Notes: generated by a model not told the origin, from the sequence alone. Positions 18,089 to 26,985 are shown, counted from the first letter of the stretch. The stretch is 50,154 bases of DNA from Bordetella parapertussis (GCA_945901125.1 CAMDKD010000018.1:1-50154); one strand, 5' to 3'. Made by a program: numbers and translations.

Positions 18089-18125
18089 GAAACTCAGACA
18101 ACTTGAGTTTCAGCTCCCTAGTATA
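18089..18125 (-). promoter_or_regulatory. potF leader: -10-like box with inverted repeat at the presumed transcript start
   Basis: On the minus strand TATACT (18125-18120) is a good -10 element. Just downstream, perfect 8-bp arms GAAACTCA (18089-18096) and TGAGTTTC (18104-18111) surround a 7-base spacer. The repeat would cover the first transcribed bases, so it may be a repressor operator or a 5' hairpin in the roughly 60-nt leader. I see no good -35 box at the right distance, which would suit an activated promoter. Regulator unknown. Confidence 0.45.
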
Positions 18126-18225
18126 AATACTGATTCATGCCAAAGGGGCGGGGGAAACAGTTTGTTGAACCTTAAAAGCATACAATCTGCGGCTTTGTCG
18201 AGCACTTTGAACCAGCGGTAACACC

Positions 18226-18540
18226 ATGCCAATTTATGCCTATAAATGCGCAGCTTGCGGCTTCGCAAAAGATCTGCTGCAAAAAATGTCGGATCCGCCC
18301 CTGACCGAGTGCCCCGAATGCCACAAACCCTCGTTCAGCAAACAGCTGACAGCGGCCGGTTTTCAGCTCAAGGGTTCGGGCTGGTACGCCACCGATTTCA
18401 AAACCGGCGTCAATCCCGCGGCTGCCCCGGCCGCCACGCCGGCTGGCGGCGACGCCCCGGCGACCACCACAGCACCCGCTAAAACCGACACGCCAGCGGC
18501 TTCGGCCAGCGCATGCGCGCCCTCCTGCGCCTGCCATTAA
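18226..18540 (+). CDS. FmdB-family zinc ribbon protein
   Basis: The 104-residue protein starts MPIYAYKCAACGFAKDLLQKMSDPPLTECPECHK, a one-zinc ribbon formed by the CxxC pairs near residues 8-11 and 29-32, followed by the FSKQLTAAGFQLKGSGWYATDFK signature of FmdB/FmdE-type regulators. The last 45 residues are a low-complexity Ala/Pro/Thr tail ending ACAPSCACH, which adds three more cysteines. The function of these small proteins is not established; they are thought to act in regulation or translation. It heads the operon fmdB-DUF502-aspS-folE. Confidence 0.88.
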   Translation: MPIYAYKCAACGFAKDLLQKMSDPPLTECPECHKPSFSKQLTAAGFQLKGSGWYATDFKTGVNPAAAPAATPAGGDAPATTTAPAKTDTPAASASACAPSCACH

Positions 18541-18559
18541 ACCCTCTGTTGCTGTAACT

Positions 18560-19201
18560 ATGAACATTAAAAAATACATTTTTGCAGGCCTGCTGGTCTG
18601 GCTGCCGCTAGCTATTACCTTGTGGGTGCTGAGCTGGCTGGTCGGTGCCATGGACGGCATTTTTGCCAATGTGTTGTATGGCCTGAGCAGTGTGCTGCCG
18701 CAAGCTGTCAGCGATTCCTTGCAGCATTTGCTGCAAATCAAAGGCTTGGGTGTGGTGCTGGTATTTCTGGTGCTGGTCATCACCGGTGCCTTTGCGTCCA
18801 ATGTCGCCGGTCGCTGGCTGGTCACGCAATGGGACAAGCTGTTCACGCATATTCCTATCGTCAAATCTATTTACACCAGCGTCAAAAAAGTGTCTGACAC
18901 TTTGTTTTCCAGCAACGGCAATGCATTTCGCAAAGCGGTTCTGATTCAATACCCGCGTCAAGGTGCCTGGACGATTGCCTTTCAAACCGGCACGCCCTCG
19001 GGGGAACTGGTAGAACATGTGGGCCCGGGTTACATCAACGTGTATGTCCCCACTACCCCCAACCCGACCAGCGGTTTTTTCCTGGTGGTGCCGGCCGCTG
19101 ATGTGGTTGAGTTAAATATGAGTGTGGATCAGGCCTTGACCTATGTGATTTCTATGGGTGCGGTGTCTCTGGACCAGCCTGATTTGAAAAGCCCGTCCTG
19201 A
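18560..19201 (+). CDS. DUF502 family inner-membrane protein
   Basis: The 213-residue product has two transmembrane segments near the N-terminus (KYIFAGLLVWLPLAITLWVLSWLV and LGVVLVFLVLVITGAFASNVAG) and the DUF502 hallmarks PIVKSIYTSVKKVSDTLFSSNG and VYVPTTPNPTSGFFLVVPAADVVELNMSVDQALTYVISMG, given here in parts of one domain. The soluble domain probably faces the cytoplasm. Its function is unknown, but its place between an FmdB protein and aspS is widely conserved in betaproteobacteria. The start is 19 bp after fmdB. Confidence 0.9.
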   Translation: MNIKKYIFAGLLVWLPLAITLWVLSWLVGAMDGIFANVLYGLSSVLPQAVSDSLQHLLQIKGLGVVLVFLVLVITGAFASNVAGRWLVTQWDKLFTHIPIVKSIYTSVKKVSDTLFSSNGNAFRKAVLIQYPRQGAWTIAFQTGTPSGELVEHVGPGYINVYVPTTPNPTSGFFLVVPAADVVELNMSVDQALTYVISMGAVSLDQPDLKSPS

Positions 19202-19263
19202 ACCAGGCCTGCCTTTGGCGGCTTGCCCCCTTTGAAGAAACCTGTAACGAAAGAATTTTTACC

Positions 19264-21063
19264 ATGGCAATGCGAACCCATTACTGCGGCTTGGTGACCG
19301 AAGCCATTCAAGGACAAACTGTCACGCTGTGCGGCTGGGTCAATCGCCGGCGCGACCATGGCGGTGTCATTTTTGTTGACTTGCGTGACCGTGAAGGCTA
19401 TGTGCAAGTGGTTTGTGACCCGGATCGCGCCGAGATGTTCAAGCAAGCCGAAGAACTGCGCAACGAGTTTTGCATTCAGATCAAAGGTTTGGTGCGCTTG
19501 CGTCCTGATGGCACCAGCAACGACAGTTTGAAGAGCGGAAAAATCGAAGTGCTGTGCCACGAACTTGTGGTCTTAAACCCTTCAGTCACACCGCCGTTCC
19601 AGTTGGATGACGACAACCTGTCCGAGACCACGCGTCTGACGCACCGGGTGCTGGATTTGCGCCGCCCCTATATGCAGAAAAACCTGATGCTGCGCTACAA
19701 GGTGGCGATGGCGGTGCGCAAATTTCTGGACGCCAACGGCTTTGTCGACATCGAAACCCCGATGCTGACCAAAAGCACGCCCGAAGGTGCGCGTGATTAC
19801 CTGGTGCCCAGCCGTGTGAACGACGGGCATTTTTTCGCGCTGCCTCAATCGCCCCAGTTGTTCAAACAGTTGTTGATGGTCGCCGGTTTTGACCGTTACT
19901 ACCAGATCACCAAATGTTTCCGTGACGAAGACCTGCGCGCTGACCGCCAACCTGAATTCACGCAGATTGATATCGAAACCTCATTCATGGACGAAGAAGA
20001 AATCCGCGCTTTGTTCCAAAACATGATCAAAGGCGTTTTCGTTGAAGCCTTGGGCATTGAACTCGGCGACTTTCCCATCATGGCATACAGCGAAGCCATG
20101 CACCGTTTCGGCTCCGACAAGCCCGACTTGCGCGTCAAACTCGAGTTCACCGAATTGACCGACGTCATGGCCGATGTCGATTTCAAAGTGTTCAGCGCAC
20201 CTGCCACCACACCCGGCGGTCGCGTGGTCGCATTGCGCGTGCCCAATGGCGGCGAAATGAGCCGGGGCGAGATCGACAGCTACACCGAGTTCGTGAAAAT
20301 TTACGGTGCCAAAGGTCTTGCTTGGATCAAGGTGAATGACGTGGCCGCCGGGCGCGAAGGCTTGCAGTCGCCCATCGTGAAAAACATACACGATGCCGCC
20401 ATCGCCGAAATATTGAAACGCAGTGGCGCACAAAACGGCGACCTGCTGTTCTTCGGCGCTGACAAAGCCAAAGTGGTGAACGACGCCATCGGCGCACTGC
20501 GCTTGAAAGTCGGCCACAGCGAGTTCGGTAAAAAACAAGGTTTGCTGGAAAACCGCTGGGCGCCTTTGTGGGTGGTCGACTTCCCCATGTTCGAGTACGA
20601 CGAGGAAGCCCAGCGTTACAACGCGGTACACCACCCGTTCACCGCGCCCAAGGACGGCCACGAAGACTGGATGGTCACCGCGCCTGAAAAATGCGTGGCC
20701 AAGGGCTATGACATGGTGTTGAACGGCTGGGAAATCGGCGGCGGCTCGGTGCGTATACACCGCGCTGACGTGCAGCAAAAAGTGTTTGACGCGCTCAAGA
20801 TCACGCCCGAGGAAGCCCAGGTCAAATTCGGCTTTTTGCTCGACGCTTTGCAATACGGTGCGCCGCCCCACGGCGGTCTGGCCTTCGGCCTGGACCGCAT
20901 CGTCACCTTAATGACCGGCGCGGATTCCATTCGCGATGTGATTGCTTTCCCCAAAACCCAGCGCGCTCAGTGTTTGTTGACACAAGCACCGTCGCTGGTC
21001 GACGAAAAGCAATTGCGCGAACTGCACATACGTTTGCGCAACCTCGATATCAAAACGGCCTGA
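19264..21063 (+). CDS. aspS: Aspartyl-tRNA synthetase
   Basis: The 599-residue protein has the N-terminal OB-fold anticodon domain (GWVNRRRDHGGVIFVDLRDREGYVQVV), class II motif 2 (FRDEDLRADRQPEFTQIDIE), the bacterial GAD insertion and motif 3 (GGLAFGLDRIVTLMTG). The length is normal for the bacterial type. It charges tRNA(Asp); many betaproteobacterial enzymes are non-discriminating and also charge tRNA(Asn), which cannot be settled without checking for asnS and gatCAB. RefSeq-style start at 19264 is supported by the conserved MRTHYCGLV beginning. Confidence 0.98.
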   Translation: MAMRTHYCGLVTEAIQGQTVTLCGWVNRRRDHGGVIFVDLRDREGYVQVVCDPDRAEMFKQAEELRNEFCIQIKGLVRLRPDGTSNDSLKSGKIEVLCHELVVLNPSVTPPFQLDDDNLSETTRLTHRVLDLRRPYMQKNLMLRYKVAMAVRKFLDANGFVDIETPMLTKSTPEGARDYLVPSRVNDGHFFALPQSPQLFKQLLMVAGFDRYYQITKCFRDEDLRADRQPEFTQIDIETSFMDEEEIRALFQNMIKGVFVEALGIELGDFPIMAYSEAMHRFGSDKPDLRVKLEFTELTDVMADVDFKVFSAPATTPGGRVVALRVPNGGEMSRGEIDSYTEFVKIYGAKGLAWIKVNDVAAGREGLQSPIVKNIHDAAIAEILKRSGAQNGDLLFFGADKAKVVNDAIGALRLKVGHSEFGKKQGLLENRWAPLWVVDFPMFEYDEEAQRYNAVHHPFTAPKDGHEDWMVTAPEKCVAKGYDMVLNGWEIGGGSVRIHRADVQQKVFDALKITPEEAQVKFGFLLDALQYGAPPHGGLAFGLDRIVTLMTGADSIRDVIAFPKTQRAQCLLTQAPSLVDEKQLRELHIRLRNLDIKTA

Positions 21064-21067
21064 CACC

Positions 21068-21769
21068 ATGTCTAAATCTGTTGCTGACCAGGGTGTGCCC
21101 ATCTCGGTGAAGATTCGCGAGCGCGTGCTGGCTTCTAAGCAACGCTTTCATGCGAATGACAATATTGCCGAGTTCATTCAGCCGGGTGAACTCGAAGCCT
21201 TGCTGGATGAAGTCGAAGACAAGATGAAGGGCGTGCTTGAAAGCCTGGTTATAGACACGGACAACGACCACAATACCGCCGACACGGCAAAGCGCCTGGC
21301 CAAGATGTATGTCAAGGAAGTCTTTAACGGCCGTTACGTCAAGTCGCCCGAGATCACCGAATTCCCGAATGCCGAGCGATTGAACGAACTCATGATCGTG
21401 GGGCCCATCACGGTGCGCAGCGCGTGCAGCCATCACTTTTGCCCGGTCATAGGAAAAATATGGATAGGCATACTGCCGAATAAAAACACCAATGTCATCG
21501 GCTTGTCCAAGTACGCCAGACTGGCCGAGTGGGTCATGGGCCGTCCGCAAATCCAGGAAGAAGCTGTGGTGCAACTGGCTGACCTGATCCAGCAAAAAAC
21601 CCGCCCCGATGGCTTGGCGTTGGTGATGGAGGCCACGCACTTTTGCATGGCCTGGCGCGGCGTCAAAGACATGGACAGCCGCATGATCAATTCGGTCATG
21701 CGCGGCGCGTTTCTGAAGGACCCGATATTGCGGCGCGAGTTTTTAGCGCTGATTCCTCGTAAGGATTAG
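21068..21769 (+). CDS. folE: GTP cyclohydrolase I
   Basis: The 233-residue protein shows FolE features: DTDNDHNTADTAKRLAKMYVKEVF, the zinc-binding SACSHHFCPVIGKIWIGILPN with the catalytic His and Cys, the second zinc Cys in EATHFCMAWRGVKD, and LSKYARLAEWVMGRPQIQEE. It converts GTP to 7,8-dihydroneopterin triphosphate for folate synthesis. It starts 4 bp after aspS and is in the same operon. The CMAWRGVKD variant of the usual CMxMRG signature resembles a subgroup rather than damage. Confidence 0.94.
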   Translation: MSKSVADQGVPISVKIRERVLASKQRFHANDNIAEFIQPGELEALLDEVEDKMKGVLESLVIDTDNDHNTADTAKRLAKMYVKEVFNGRYVKSPEITEFPNAERLNELMIVGPITVRSACSHHFCPVIGKIWIGILPNKNTNVIGLSKYARLAEWVMGRPQIQEEAVVQLADLIQQKTRPDGLALVMEATHFCMAWRGVKDMDSRMINSVMRGAFLKDPILRREFLALIPRKD

Positions 21770-21804
21770 GCTTTTCAGGCCATGTCAGCCATGGACGGCG
21801 CCTC

Positions 21805-22626
21805 ATGACACGCCTGCTCGGTTGCGACTTCAGCAGCAGCCCTTCTAAACGCAAACAGATTGTGGTCGCCTGGGGCGAAGCGGCAGGTGAGCGCGTTTTA
21901 TTGAAACAGCTGCAGTTTTTTTCTTCGTTAGAAGCTTTCAGCGAATGTCTGCACGCACCCGGCCCCTGGGTAGCCGGTTTCGATTTGCCATTCGGCTTGC
22001 CGCGCGAACTGGTTGAAACCTTGGGTTGGCCCAAAGACTGGTTGGCTTGTATGCAGCATTTTGCGCAACTCAGCCGGGATGACATACGCGCGCAATTTGC
22101 ACAGTTTTGCAATCAGCGCCCGGTCGGGGGGAAGTTTGCGCACCGTGCCACTGACTTGCCGGCCACTTCCAGTCCTTCCATGAAATGGGTGAACCCGCCG
22201 GTGGCCTTCATGATGCACGCCGGTGTCCCTTTGCTGCTCAAAGCCGGCGTTCATTTCCCCGGACTGCACGACGGCGATATTCAACGCGTAGCGCTGGAAA
22301 CATATCCCGGCATGTGGGCGCGGCGGGTGCTGCAAAGACAAAGTTACAAAAACGATGCGGCTGCCAAACAAACCACCGAACGCTGGCTGGCGCGCAAAAA
22401 TCTGTTGCACGCCTTGGTCTGGGGCCATGCGGATTTACCGGTGCGTTTGAAGCTGAGTTCGGCCATGGCAGACACGCTGGTCGATGACGCCAGCGGCGAT
22501 AGCTTGGACGCGGTGATTTGCATGATGCAAGCCGCCTGGGCGCAACAGCAGTTTTTAAAAGGCGACCCGCTTTACGGCTTGCCGCATGGCATGGACCGGC
22601 TTGAAGGCTGGATAGTGAACGCATGA
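21805..22626 (+). CDS. DUF429 domain protein
   Basis: The 273-residue protein starts MTRLLGCDFSSSPSKRKQIVVAWG, with a conserved Asp in a nuclease-like first strand, then WVAGFDLPFGLPRELV and a central VNPPVAFMMHAGVPLLLKAGVHFPGL, and ends with DDASGDSLDAVICMMQAAW, which carries acidic residues. This pattern fits DUF429, a family with an RNase H-like fold by prediction and no settled function. It overlaps the following GNAT gene by 4 bp (ATGA), so the two are coupled. Confidence 0.8.
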   Translation: MTRLLGCDFSSSPSKRKQIVVAWGEAAGERVLLKQLQFFSSLEAFSECLHAPGPWVAGFDLPFGLPRELVETLGWPKDWLACMQHFAQLSRDDIRAQFAQFCNQRPVGGKFAHRATDLPATSSPSMKWVNPPVAFMMHAGVPLLLKAGVHFPGLHDGDIQRVALETYPGMWARRVLQRQSYKNDAAAKQTTERWLARKNLLHALVWGHADLPVRLKLSSAMADTLVDDASGDSLDAVICMMQAAWAQQQFLKGDPLYGLPHGMDRLEGWIVNA

Positions 22627-23201
22627 GCGAACCGGTGTTGGCACTGATACTCGAAACGCCGCGCATGTGGTTGCGTTGCCCTATGCCCGGGGACGGCGAA
22701 GCGGTTTACCAGGGCGTGCAAGAAACGCTGGCGCAATTGCAAACCTGGCCGGATTCACTGCCCTGGGCGCAACAACCTCAGTCGCCCGACATCTCGGAAG
22801 ACTATTGCCAGACCTGTTACGCGGCCTGGGTCATGGGCCTGCGCTGGCCACTTCTCATGTGGGACAAACACACTGAGCAATTGGCGGGCAGCGTCGGCTT
22901 TCACCAAATGGACCATGACTCGCAGACTTGGGAGCTGGGTTACTGGTGCCGTCTGGCTTTTCAAGGCCAGGGCCGTACCACTGAAGCCGTGTCGGTATTG
23001 ACCGCTTATGTGACGCAACACTGGCCGCTGGTGCGCGTGCTGTGTCGCATAGACACGCGCAATCTTGCCAGCGTACGCGTGGTGCAAAAGGCCGGTTTTC
23101 GAATAGAGAAAGAAGAGTCGATGGTGTCAGACAGCGGTTTGAGCTATCAGGTGCAGCATCATGTACTGGGTCGTGCGCTGCATATCGGGCAGTCGGTCTG
23201 A
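22623..23201 (+). CDS. GNAT family N-acetyltransferase (RimJ-like)
   Basis: The 192-residue protein follows the RimJ/RimL layout: LETPRMWLRCPMPGDGEAVYQGVQE at the start, AGSVGFHQMDHDSQTWELGYWCRLAFQGQGRTTEAV in the acetyl-CoA-binding core (motif A, Q/R-x-x-G-x-G/A) and RIDTRNLASVRVVQKAGFRIEKEE near the C-terminus. It probably acetylates an N-terminus or small substrate; which one is unknown. Its 3' end overlaps the convergent moeB gene by 43 bp. Confidence 0.88.
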   Translation: MSEPVLALILETPRMWLRCPMPGDGEAVYQGVQETLAQLQTWPDSLPWAQQPQSPDISEDYCQTCYAAWVMGLRWPLLMWDKHTEQLAGSVGFHQMDHDSQTWELGYWCRLAFQGQGRTTEAVSVLTAYVTQHWPLVRVLCRIDTRNLASVRVVQKAGFRIEKEESMVSDSGLSYQVQHHVLGRALHIGQSV

Positions 23202-23917
23202 CGCTGTAAGCGCATCTCGGTCCAACTGAGGTCGCGCCCGTCCAGCATTTGCAAACGCCCGGCCAGCGATTGACCCAGCCCTGCCAGCAGTTTCAGCGCC
23301 TCGGCGGCTTGCAAACTGCCTATCACGCCGACCAAGGGGGCAAGCACGCCCATGGTGGAGCAACTGACTTCCTCTGGTGCATCCTCGGGCGGAAACACGC
23401 AGGCATAGCAGGGCGAGGCTGTATGGCGCACGTCGTAGGTGGTGAGTTGACCGTCCAAGCGTATGACCGCGCCGCTGACCAGCGGCACCGCATGCGCCAC
23501 ACAGGCGGCGTTCAATGCGTGTCTGGTTTGGAAATTATCAGTACAGTCCAGCGCTACGTCAGCCTGCGCCACCAGTTGATTCAGCAGGCCGGCATCAGCG
23601 CGCTCAGAAATGATTTGCACATCGACGCCAGGGTTGAGCGCCAGCATGGCATCACGGGCTGACTTCACTTTGAGTTGCCCTATGCGCGCCGTGGTGTGGG
23701 CGATTTGTCTTTGTAAATTGGTTAAATCGACCGTGTCATGGTCTATCAAGGTGATGCGTCCTACACCGGAGGCCGCCAGGTACAGGGCGGCGGCACTGCC
23801 AAGACCGCCTGCGCCCAGCACCAAGGCATGGCTTTGCAGCAAACAGTCCTGCCCGGTATCGCCCAGTTCGTTAAGAAGTATGTGGCGCGAGTACCGCAGC
23901 AGCTGGGCGTCATTCAC
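23159..23917 (-). CDS. moeB: HesA/MoeB/ThiF family adenylyltransferase
   Basis: The 252-residue E1-like protein has LLRYSRHILLNELGDTGQ, the nucleotide-binding VLGAGGLGSAAALYLAASGVG, the conserved DLTNLQRQIAHTTARIG, the DCTDNFQTRHALNAAC segment and zinc-binding CYAC and CPIC pairs. Such enzymes adenylate the C-terminus of MoaD or ThiS. No rhodanese domain is fused. MoeB versus ThiF cannot be decided here, since neither molybdopterin nor thiamine genes adjoin. It starts 3 bp after ctpA in the minus-strand operon gpmA-ctpA-moeB. The last codons lie in the 43-bp tail overlap with the GNAT gene. Confidence 0.88.
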   Translation of the reverse strand: MNDAQLLRYSRHILLNELGDTGQDCLLQSHALVLGAGGLGSAAALYLAASGVGRITLIDHDTVDLTNLQRQIAHTTARIGQLKVKSARDAMLALNPGVDVQIISERADAGLLNQLVAQADVALDCTDNFQTRHALNAACVAHAVPLVSGAVIRLDGQLTTYDVRHTASPCYACVFPPEDAPEEVSCSTMGVLAPLVGVIGSLQAAEALKLLAGLGQSLAGRLQMLDGRDLSWTEMRLQRQTDCPICSARPST

Positions 23918-23920
23918 CCT

Positions 23921-25369
23921 TTACTGTTCCTTTTTTTCCACTGGCCGCTCGGTCAGTGTTTTGCTGATCTTCACCGGCTGGCGTTTCAAGTGGTTGAGCG
24001 CCTGTTGCAGTTGGAAGTCTTCAGCGCTGCCGAACTCGGGGGTTTTGCGATCAGCCACCGGTTTTCTGGATTCGTCTTCCAGACGCTTTAAGGCCTCTTC
24101 GCGGGCCTTTTCGCGCCCCGGGTCTTTCACCTCGGCACCCTGGCCGCTGTTGAGGTGTTTTTCCAGATCGGCTTCACGGGTACGCAGCGCGGCATACGGG
24201 CTGCCCTCAGCCGTGTCGTCGACCAGCAACTCGGGAACAATGCCCTTGGCCTGTATGGAGCGACCGCTGGGCGTGTAGTAACGCGCCGTGGTGATCTTCA
24301 GAGCGGTGTCCGCACCCAGTTGGCGCACGGTTTGTACCGAGCCTTTGCCGAAGGTCTGGCTGCCCATGAGGGTGGCGCGTTTGTGGTCTTGCAAAGCACC
24401 GGCGACGATTTCGCTGGCAGATGCTGAACCTTCGTTGACCAGCACCAGCAGAGGGATTTTTTTGTACAGACTCTGGGTTTTGCTGGTAAGGCTGGAGACC
24501 ATGTCCTGGCCGCCGCGACGCAGATAGTATTCAGGCGCTGCCTTGTAGGTGAACTTGCTGTCTTCGAGTTGGCCGTTGGTAGACACTACGGTCACGTTAT
24601 CCGGCAGGAACACGGCAGACACCGCCACAGCTGCATCCAGCAGACCGCCCGGGTCATTGCGAAGATCGAGTACCAGACCTTTCATTTTCGGGTCCTGCTT
24701 GTACAACTCTTCGAGTTTGCGAGTCATGTCTTCAACGGTGCGTTCCTGGAATTGGCTGATGCGGATCCAGCCGTAACCGTTTTCAATCATCTTGCTCTTG
24801 ACGCTGACGGTTTTGATTTCTTCGCGGACGATGGTCACCGGGAAAGTGCGGTTTTCATCTTTACGGTAAATGGTCAACAAGACCTTGGTTTTGGGCTCGC
24901 CGCGCATGCGCTTGACGGCTTCGTTCAAAGACATGCCTTTGACGGCGGTGTCGTCAACCTTGGTGATCAGGTCACCCGGCTTCAAACCGGCGCGGTCGGC
25001 AGGCGAACCCTCGATGGGTGACACCACTTTGACCAAGCCGTCCTCTTGTGAAATTTCGATACCGACGCCGACAAACTTGCCGGTGGTGCCTTCACGGAAT
25101 TCTTTGTAGGATTTTTTGTCGAAATACTGAGAATGCGGATCCAGGCTGGCTACCATGCCCGAGATGGCATCGTTGATGAGTTTTTTCTCGTCCACCGGCT
25201 CGACATAGTCAGACTTGACCATGCTGAACACCGCAGCCAGTTGCTGCAGCTCTTCCAGAGGAAGAGGCGCCATGTTGGCGCGCGCCACTGTCTGAAGTGA
25301 AAACGTGGTGAGTGCGCCTGTGAGTGCGCCGACTGTCAACCAACCTGCAATTTTAAGTTTCTGGCCCAT
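23921..25369 (-). CDS. ctpA: C-terminal processing peptidase CtpA (S41 family)
   Basis: The 482-residue protein has an N-terminal hydrophobic anchor or signal (WLTVGALTGALTTFSL), a PDZ domain (about 95-175: GVGIEISQEDGLVKVVSPIEGSPADRAGLKPGDLI, one domain), and the S41 protease core with LRNDPGGLLDAAVAV, the catalytic serine in NEGSASASE (Ser about 317) and the catalytic lysine in FGKGSV (Lys about 342). It cleaves C-terminal tails of periplasmic proteins and can affect envelope remodelling. A charged, low-complexity C-terminal tail (about 400-482) follows. It lies between gpmA and moeB on one strand. Confidence 0.95.
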   Translation of the reverse strand: MGQKLKIAGWLTVGALTGALTTFSLQTVARANMAPLPLEELQQLAAVFSMVKSDYVEPVDEKKLINDAISGMVASLDPHSQYFDKKSYKEFREGTTGKFVGVGIEISQEDGLVKVVSPIEGSPADRAGLKPGDLITKVDDTAVKGMSLNEAVKRMRGEPKTKVLLTIYRKDENRTFPVTIVREEIKTVSVKSKMIENGYGWIRISQFQERTVEDMTRKLEELYKQDPKMKGLVLDLRNDPGGLLDAAVAVSAVFLPDNVTVVSTNGQLEDSKFTYKAAPEYYLRRGGQDMVSSLTSKTQSLYKKIPLLVLVNEGSASASEIVAGALQDHKRATLMGSQTFGKGSVQTVRQLGADTALKITTARYYTPSGRSIQAKGIVPELLVDDTAEGSPYAALRTREADLEKHLNSGQGAEVKDPGREKAREEALKRLEDESRKPVADRKTPEFGSAEDFQLQQALNHLKRQPVKISKTLTERPVEKKEQ

Positions 25370-25500
25370 GTTTAAGGATTCCCTGTGCTTATCGCGGACG
25401 TGGCGATTTAGGAAGATAGTTTACTGCTTATAAGCACAAAACCCGGACCCGTTTTGCGTATAACCCCAACAGCGCGCGGAAGACAGGTGCCCGTCTGTGT

Positions 25501-26187
25501 TCAAAGGTAGAAGTGACGCACCGGGCGCAGGTTCTCGTCCAGTTCGTAGACTAAAGGTTCTCCATTTGGAATATTGAGACCGACAATGTCCTGATCGGAG
25601 ATGCCATCCAAGTACTTGACCATGGCGCGAATGGAGTTACCGTGGGCGCTGATCAGCACGCGTTTGCCGCTGCGTATGGCCGGTTCCAGCGAGTCCTTCC
25701 AGAACGGCATCACCCGTTCGACCGTGTCTTTCAGGCATTCAGTCAGCGGCACTTGGCCAGATTGCAGCCTGGCGTAACGCGGGTCGGTGCCCTCGTAGCG
25801 CTCGTCATCCGGCGTGAGCGCAGGAGGCGGCACGTCATAACTGCGCCGCCAGGCCAGCACTTGAGCGTCGCCAAATTTTTGCGCGGTTTCTGCCTTGTTC
25901 AAGCCTTGCAAGGCACCGTAATGGCGCTCGTTCAGGCGCCAGTGGTGGGCGACCGGCAACCAGGACCGGTCCATGCTGTCCAAGGTGTGCCACATGGTGT
26001 GTATGGCGCGCTTGAGCAGGCTGGTGTAACCGAGGTCGAAGTCATAACCGTGGGCCTTGAGTTTCAAACCGGCTCGCTTGGCTTGCTCAACGCCGGTGGC
26101 TGTCAATTCGACATCAGCCCAGCCGGTGAAGCGGTTTTCCAGGTTCCAGAGTGATTCACCGTGGCGGATAAGAACAAGCTTGTACAT
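25501..26187 (-). CDS. gpmA: 2,3-bisphosphoglycerate-dependent phosphoglycerate mutase
   Basis: The 228-residue protein has the phosphohistidine motif LVLIRHGESLWNLENRFTGW, RAIHTMWHTLDSMDR, the NERHYGALQGLNKAET segment and the second catalytic histidine in LISAHGNSIRAMVKYLDG. It interconverts 3- and 2-phosphoglycerate. It is at the short end for the family, ending at RPVRHFYL instead of a few residues further, as in several betaproteobacteria. It is divergent from the rhodanese gene across 80 bp that contain ATTCTAGAAT, a 10-bp palindrome. Confidence 0.95.
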   Translation of the reverse strand: MYKLVLIRHGESLWNLENRFTGWADVELTATGVEQAKRAGLKLKAHGYDFDLGYTSLLKRAIHTMWHTLDSMDRSWLPVAHHWRLNERHYGALQGLNKAETAQKFGDAQVLAWRRSYDVPPPALTPDDERYEGTDPRYARLQSGQVPLTECLKDTVERVMPFWKDSLEPAIRSGKRVLISAHGNSIRAMVKYLDGISDQDIVGLNIPNGEPLVYELDENLRPVRHFYL

Positions 26188-26267
26188 GAATGAAAAAAAC
26201 CTTGTAGGAGTAAGCAGGCAAAAAAGGATTCTAGAATGGGTATTGATTGCTACTTGAGGTTGACTGC

Positions 26268-26675
26268 GTGAATTTTCTTATTGAAAACTGGATTCTGGTG
26301 TTGGTTGCTGTCACCTCCGGTGTCGGATTGTTGCTCCCCAATCTGCAAGCCATGGGCGCGCCCGGCCTGTCTCCTACCCAGGCCGTGCTGTTGATCAACC
26401 GGGAAAAAGCCAATGTGGTCGACGTGCGCAGTGCTGATGAATTCGCCACCGGCCACCTGATTGGTTCACGGCATGTGGCCATGGAAAACATTTCAGCCGA
26501 TCTGGCCAAAACCGTGACCGACAAAAAACGTCCGCTCATACTGGTGTGCGCCAGCGGCATGCGCTCGCAAAAAGCCCAGCGCATCGCCCAGCAACTCGGC
26601 TATGAAAATGTGCACAGCCTGGGCGGCGGCCTGAAAATTTGGCAGGAAGCCAATCTACCGCTGGAAAAAGCCTGA
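26268..26675 (+). CDS. Membrane-anchored rhodanese-like protein (YibN type)
   Basis: From GTG at 26268 the product is 135 residues, starting VNFLIENWILVLVAVTSGVGLLL, an N-terminal membrane anchor, followed by a rhodanese domain with VVDVRSADEFATGHLIGSRHVAMENI and the active-site cysteine in LILVCASGMRSQKAQ. It probably moves sulfane sulfur or acts near SecB/SecYEG; rhodanese-grxC-secB-gpsA is a conserved order. A TTG 21 bases upstream is possible but the GTG fits the family start. Confidence 0.88.
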   Translation: MNFLIENWILVLVAVTSGVGLLLPNLQAMGAPGLSPTQAVLLINREKANVVDVRSADEFATGHLIGSRHVAMENISADLAKTVTDKKRPLILVCASGMRSQKAQRIAQQLGYENVHSLGGGLKIWQEANLPLEKA

Positions 26676-26700
26676 ACCTCATCACTTCATCACACCTGCC

Positions 26701-26961
26701 ATGACACCTGTCAAGATGTACACCACCGCTGTTTGCCCTTACTGTGTGCGGGCCAAGCAATTCCTCAAAGCGCGCGGTGTCGAGCATATTGAAGAGGTGC
26801 GTATCGACTTGTCCCCCGAGCAACGCGACCACATGATGAACCTGACCGGACGGCGCACCGTGCCGCAGATTTTCATCGGCGACCATCATGTCGGCGGCTG
26901 CGATGATTTGATTGCGCTCGACAGCAGCGGCGGCCTCATGCCCTTGCTTGAGGCAAACTGA
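26701..26961 (+). CDS. grxC: Glutaredoxin 3
   Basis: The 86-residue protein has the dithiol active site TTAVCPYCVRAKQFL, the cis-proline motif RRTVPQIFIGDHHVGGCDDLIAL and the normal short length of Grx3. It reduces disulfides and glutathionylated proteins with GSH. It is 25 bp after the rhodanese gene and 63 bp before secB, with a terminator-like hairpin between. Confidence 0.96.
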   Translation: MTPVKMYTTAVCPYCVRAKQFLKARGVEHIEEVRIDLSPEQRDHMMNLTGRRTVPQIFIGDHHVGGCDDLIALDSSGGLMPLLEAN

Positions 26962-26985
26962 GATAATCCTTTCAAATTAACCCCG

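Noticed and set aside
19981..20871. Long open frame of 296 codons antisense to aspS
   Set aside because: aspS is fully conserved with all class II motifs; the antisense frame has no family features and arises from GC-rich codon structure.
25425..25436. TGCTTATAAGCA, a perfect 12-bp palindrome between gpmA and ctpA
   Set aside because: It is short and single, with no promoter that can be placed around it with confidence.
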